DNA from: Bacteroidota bacterium
GTDB lineage: Bacteria > Bacteroidota > Bacteroidia > Cytophagales > Cyclobacteriaceae
Reading direction: 5' to 3'
Assembly (NCBI GenBank): GCA_023417785.1
Contig: JAEZEH010000040.1
Location: 1-8,186, forward strand
Length of the DNA stretch: 8,186 nucleotides
In this document: positions 6,024 to 8,186 of the stretch, one piece after another
Position numbering within the stretch: position 1 is the stretch's first letter
Layout of the letters: every line of letters begins with the position of its first letter
Translations under genes and position numbers: made by a program
The notes under the pieces: model-generated
What the model saw: the letters and a program-made list of their open reading frames with translations, nothing else
Databases searched by the model: none
What the model was told of the DNA's origin: nothing

Positions 6024-6368
6024 ATGCCGGTCAACAAAAAGAAGTCGAATGACAGTTTTTTTGAAAATGTTTACGAAGTAGTAAGATTGGTTCCAAAGGG
6101 CCGGGTTACTACGTATGGAGCCATAGCCTCGTACCTGGGCGCAAAATCGAGCTCCAGAATGGTGGGCTGGGCGATGAATGGCTGCCCTGCCGATGTTCCC
6201 GCTCATCGCGTTGTAAACAGAATCGGTTTATTAACCGGTAAACACCATTTTCATCCTCCCGAAGAAATGGAACGACGATTAAAAAAGGAAGGCATTCAAG
6301 TCAGTAAAGACCAGATCCAGGGATTCACGGATATCTTCTGGGATCCGGCCGGCGAGTTAGGTCTTTGA
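6024..6368 (+). CDS. Alkyltransferase-like (ATL) protein, MGMT family without the catalytic cysteine
   Basis: 114 residues, corresponding to the C-terminal DNA-binding domain of O6-alkylguanine-DNA alkyltransferases. 'FFENVYEVVRLVPKGRVTTYGAIASYLG' (12-39) carries the conserved Tyr (31) used for base flipping. 'SSSRMVGWAMNGCP' (42-55) carries the arginine finger (Arg45) on the recognition helix. The active-site motif PCHRV of true transferases reads 'PAHRV' (59-63), so the alkyl-accepting Cys is Ala and the protein cannot perform the suicide transfer. ATL proteins of this kind bind O6-alkylguanine and hand the lesion to nucleotide excision repair; this role is known for the family, not shown here. 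A Cys at 54 lies outside the active motif. The start ATG follows a candidate promoter by 22 bases. It is probably a soluble nucleoid-acting protein. Confidence 0.9.
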   Translation: MPVNKKKSNDSFFENVYEVVRLVPKGRVTTYGAIASYLGAKSSSRMVGWAMNGCPADVPAHRVVNRIGLLTGKHHFHPPEEMERRLKKEGIQVSKDQIQGFTDIFWDPAGELGL

Positions 6369-6402
6369 CCCAATTTCAGATTCCCTTCTCCCAAATCAGG
6401 AA

Positions 6403-6444
6403 TTTCCGGGGCTTAATAACCCGTTTTCCGGGCCTTTCTGCCCG
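6403..6444 (+). other. Chain of mutually exclusive short stems downstream of the ATL gene
   Basis: Four short GC blocks occur in a row: CGGG (6407-6410), CCCG (6420-6423), CGGGC (6429-6433) and GCCCG (6440-6444). Blocks 1-2, 2-3 and 3-4 can each pair. An octamer TTTCCGGG is repeated at 6403-6410 and 6425-6432. The order resembles an attenuator, but the stems are short (4-5 pairs) and no T-run follows. Confidence 0.3.
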
Positions 6445-6484
6445 ATTTCACGAAAATGGCACACCTTTCGCAACTGTGGTCCGC

Positions 6485-6625
6485 ATGCAAGAATACATAT
6501 TATTGATTTTCTCCTGGATAATCGGATTAGCGCTGGTTTCCTATGTGGCCCTCAACGGATTAAGAAAGATTGGTGATGCAGTAAGGGGGCTTGTGCCTAT
6601 CCCGGTTCGTGAGAAAAATCGATAA
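6485..6625 (+). CDS. Possible 46-residue single-pass membrane protein
   Basis: From ATG 6485 the frame gives a short acidic N-terminus (MQEY), one strong hydrophobic segment (about residues 5-24) and a basic tail 'GLRKIGDAVRGLVPIPVREKNR'. This fits a small inner-membrane protein with its C-terminus inside. The same frame extends upstream to a TTG at 6365 overlapping the ATL stop, but that part (FQIPFSQIRNFRG...) does not look like a natural N-terminus. No ribosome site or homologue is recognised. A strong terminator 68 bases after its stop is consistent with a transcribed region, although it may simply end the ATL transcript. Confidence 0.35.
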   Translation: MQEYILLIFSWIIGLALVSYVALNGLRKIGDAVRGLVPIPVREKNR

Positions 6626-6690
6626 CCATTGGTGGTGAAATCTCACGCGCTGTTCGACAGCAAAACATAGTGGGGTTGGTTTTAATCGGG

Positions 6691-6731
6691 GAAAAGGGCC
6701 GTTTCGTACAGAGGCGGCCCTTTCCTTTTTA
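6691..6731. terminator. Intrinsic terminator between convergent genes
   Basis: AAAGGGCCG (6693-6701) pairs perfectly with CGGCCCTTT (6715-6723) around a 13-base loop, followed by CCTTTTTATT. It is a good plus-strand terminator for the ATL / small ORF transcript. On the minus strand the stem is followed by only one further T, so ending the symporter transcript is possible but less certain. It sits 5 bases from the symporter stop. Confidence 0.8.
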
Positions 6732-8186
6732 TTGAACTTCGGCTTTTCGCGCAACGCCGATCGAAGTCAGAAACAGCCCTGCGACGGTGATCAGACCATT
6801 GAGGATCAAGACTTCAATCCCCATAACGCCATACCAGGGCATCAGCGTCGCTGAATTGGTAGCGATCAAATATGATAGCACCGGCGAAAGAATACACACA
6901 ACAGGGACCCAACGATCCCGGACAGGCCGGCGGGTAAATATTCCAAACACAAAAAGTCCAAGCAATGGTCCGTAAGTATATCCGGCTACGTTGAGCACGG
7001 CGTCGATAACAGCTCGCTCATTTATCGCCTTGAACACCACGATTACCACAAGGAACAAAAGCGAGAACCCGATATGCACAAGCAGTTTCTCACGCTTCTT
7101 TTGCTTCTCATCCTTTCTTTTGAAATTGAGAAAATCGATACAAAATGATGTCGTCAATCCGGCGAGTGCGGAGTCGGCGCTGGCGTAAGACGAAGCGGTA
7201 ATCCCAAGCAGGAAGAAAATACCCACGGCAAGCCCCAGTTCACCGAAAGCCAGTCGCGGAAACAATTCGTCGGAGTATTCCGGAAGGGGTATACCACGGT
7301 TTTGACTATAAAGATAAAGCAGCGCCCCCAGCACGAGGAAAAGAACAGTAACGATTGCCATAATAAGGCTGAACCAGAACATATTCTTCTGGGCTTCGCC
7401 AATGTTTTTGCAAGTGAGGTTTTTCTGCATGATTTCCTGATCCATACCTGTCATCGTGATGGTGATGAATGCCCCACCGAGAAACTGCTTCCAGAAGTAG
7501 AGCCGCGATGTCGGATCGTCAAAAAAGAACATTTTTGAATAATCACTTTCGCCGACAACTCGAGGAAGATCGCTCAGCGTCCATCCCAGGGAATCGGAGA
7601 TCTGCCACACCGTTATGCATACTGCGGAGATAAGAAAGAATGTTTGAAACGTGTCGGTCCACACGATGGTTTTTATGCCGCCCTTGAACGTATAGAGCCA
7701 GATGAGAAGAATGGTGGTGGCTACCGTTACAAAAAAAGGCACATTCCAGGCGCGAAACAGGAACAGGTCGAGTACGGTAGCTGCAAGATAAAGACGCAAT
7801 GCTGAACCCAATGTGCGCGAAATGAGGAAGAAAAACGCGCCGGTTTTATAAGACCAGAAATCGAAACGTTGTTCAAGATACGTGTAAATCGAAACCAGGT
7901 TGAGCCGGTAATACAACGGCATAAGTACTCCCATGATCACCCAGTATCCGACAAGGTATCCGAGAACAATTTGAAAGTAGCTGAATTCCGTTTTACCAAC
8001 ATTCCCCGGCACGCTGATGAAAGTGACGCCCGACAAAGAAGCGCCGATCATTCCAAATGCGACGAGATACCACGGCGACTGTCGGTTAGCGGTAAAAAAC
8101 GTGGTGGTATCTGCTCCACGGGAGGTAAGGATCGAAATACCGATCAGCACACCGAAATAGACAACCATTATAGTAATGACGAGGGC
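6729..8186 (-). CDS. Sodium:solute symporter (SSS family), N-terminus outside window
   Basis: An internal ATG at 8168 opens a 479-residue frame. However, the frame continues without a stop to the window edge (adding ALVITI before MVVYFGVLIG), and SSS proteins usually begin several residues earlier, so I treat it as cut at its 5' end. It has about a dozen hydrophobic segments with the LeuT-fold order of the family. Numbered from that ATG, 'TSRGADTTTFFTANR' (15-29) follows the first helix, 'YTFKGGIKTIVWTDTFQ' (159-175) is the SSS signature, and 'GITASSYASADSALAGLTTS' (322-341) contains the Ser-Ser pair (326-327) that corresponds to the Na2 site of the family. It is an inner-membrane Na+-coupled importer. 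The solute (sugar, acid, nucleoside or other) cannot be determined, and neighbours give no hint. Confidence 0.92.
   Translation of the reverse strand, partial: ALVITIMVVYFGVLIGISILTSRGADTTTFFTANRQSPWYLVAFGMIGASLSGVTFISVPGNVGKTEFSYFQIVLGYLVGYWVIMGVLMPLYYRLNLVSIYTYLEQRFDFWSYKTGAFFFLISRTLGSALRLYLAATVLDLFLFRAWNVPFFVTVATTILLIWLYTFKGGIKTIVWTDTFQTFFLISAVCITVWQISDSLGWTLSDLPRVVGESDYSKMFFFDDPTSRLYFWKQFLGGAFITITMTGMDQEIMQKNLTCKNIGEAQKNMFWFSLIMAIVTVLFLVLGALLYLYSQNRGIPLPEYSDELFPRLAFGELGLAVGIFFLLGITASSYASADSALAGLTTSFCIDFLNFKRKDEKQKKREKLLVHIGFSLLFLVVIVVFKAINERAVIDAVLNVAGYTYGPLLGLFVFGIFTRRPVRDRWVPVVCILSPVLSYLIATNSATLMPWYGVMGIEVLILNGLITVAGLFLTSIGVARKAEVQ

Noticed and set aside
6365..6484. TTG-initiated N-terminal extension of the small membrane ORF overlapping the ATL stop
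   Set aside because: Weak start codon, no signal-like or domain-like sequence, and it covers the GC stem cluster; the ATG at 6485 is more natural.
1..8186. Mobile element, CRISPR array, phage or classical defence system
   Set aside because: I saw no transposase, integrase, terminal inverted repeats, spaced repeats, nuclease or toxin-antitoxin pair; the genes are ordinary chromosomal types.

Overview
The window looks like chromosomal DNA of a Bacteroidota bacterium, probably a Cytophagales-type lineage. This rests on gene content: a head-GIN (DUF2807) secreted protein, a PorT-like outer-membrane barrel ('YFEIP' motif), a short Crp/Fnr-type regulator lacking the usual cAMP-contact motif, and an Ig-like/cadherin-like exported protein. 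Starts mostly lack a Shine-Dalgarno sequence, and two upstream regions carry TTG-N19-TAAATTTW, close to the Bacteroidota TTG / TAnnTTTG promoter consensus. The genus cannot be named from sequence alone. I saw no transposase, phage gene, CRISPR array, tRNA or rRNA.

Layout. 1-509 (minus) is the N-terminal part of a secreted GIN-domain protein that runs off the left edge. 510-1109 is a 600-base divergent intergenic region with no convincing gene, a perfect 14-base tandem duplication and two hairpins. 1125-1799 (plus) is an outer-membrane beta-barrel protein followed by a good intrinsic terminator. 2147-4392 (plus) is a co-directional group: Crp/Fnr-type regulator, SnoaL/NTF2-like protein, DoxX membrane protein, NADPH-dependent FMN reductase. 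The last three are closely packed (20 and 13 bases apart) and look like one transcript; the regulator sits 230 bases upstream and is flanked by matching GTTAAC-containing sites. A strong GC hairpin lies in the convergent gap that follows. 4444-5964 (minus) is an exported protein with three Ig-like modules and an unusual helical/glycine-rich C-terminus, beginning with GTG. 6024-6368 (plus) is an alkyltransferase-like (ATL) protein with Ala in place of the catalytic Cys. It is followed by a possible 46-residue membrane protein and a terminator shared with the convergent gene. 6729-8186 (minus) is a sodium:solute symporter running off the right edge.

How the genes may work together. The only clear functional grouping is regulator + SnoaL-like + DoxX + flavin reductase, which I read as a small redox or electrophile-response unit, possibly controlled by the adjacent regulator through the GTTAAC sites. 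The rest appear to be independent housekeeping or envelope genes. I found no clear evidence of a wholly new system. The points most worth following are the GTTAAC palindrome and its matching sites, the architecture of the 506-residue Ig-like protein, and the Cys-less ATL protein.
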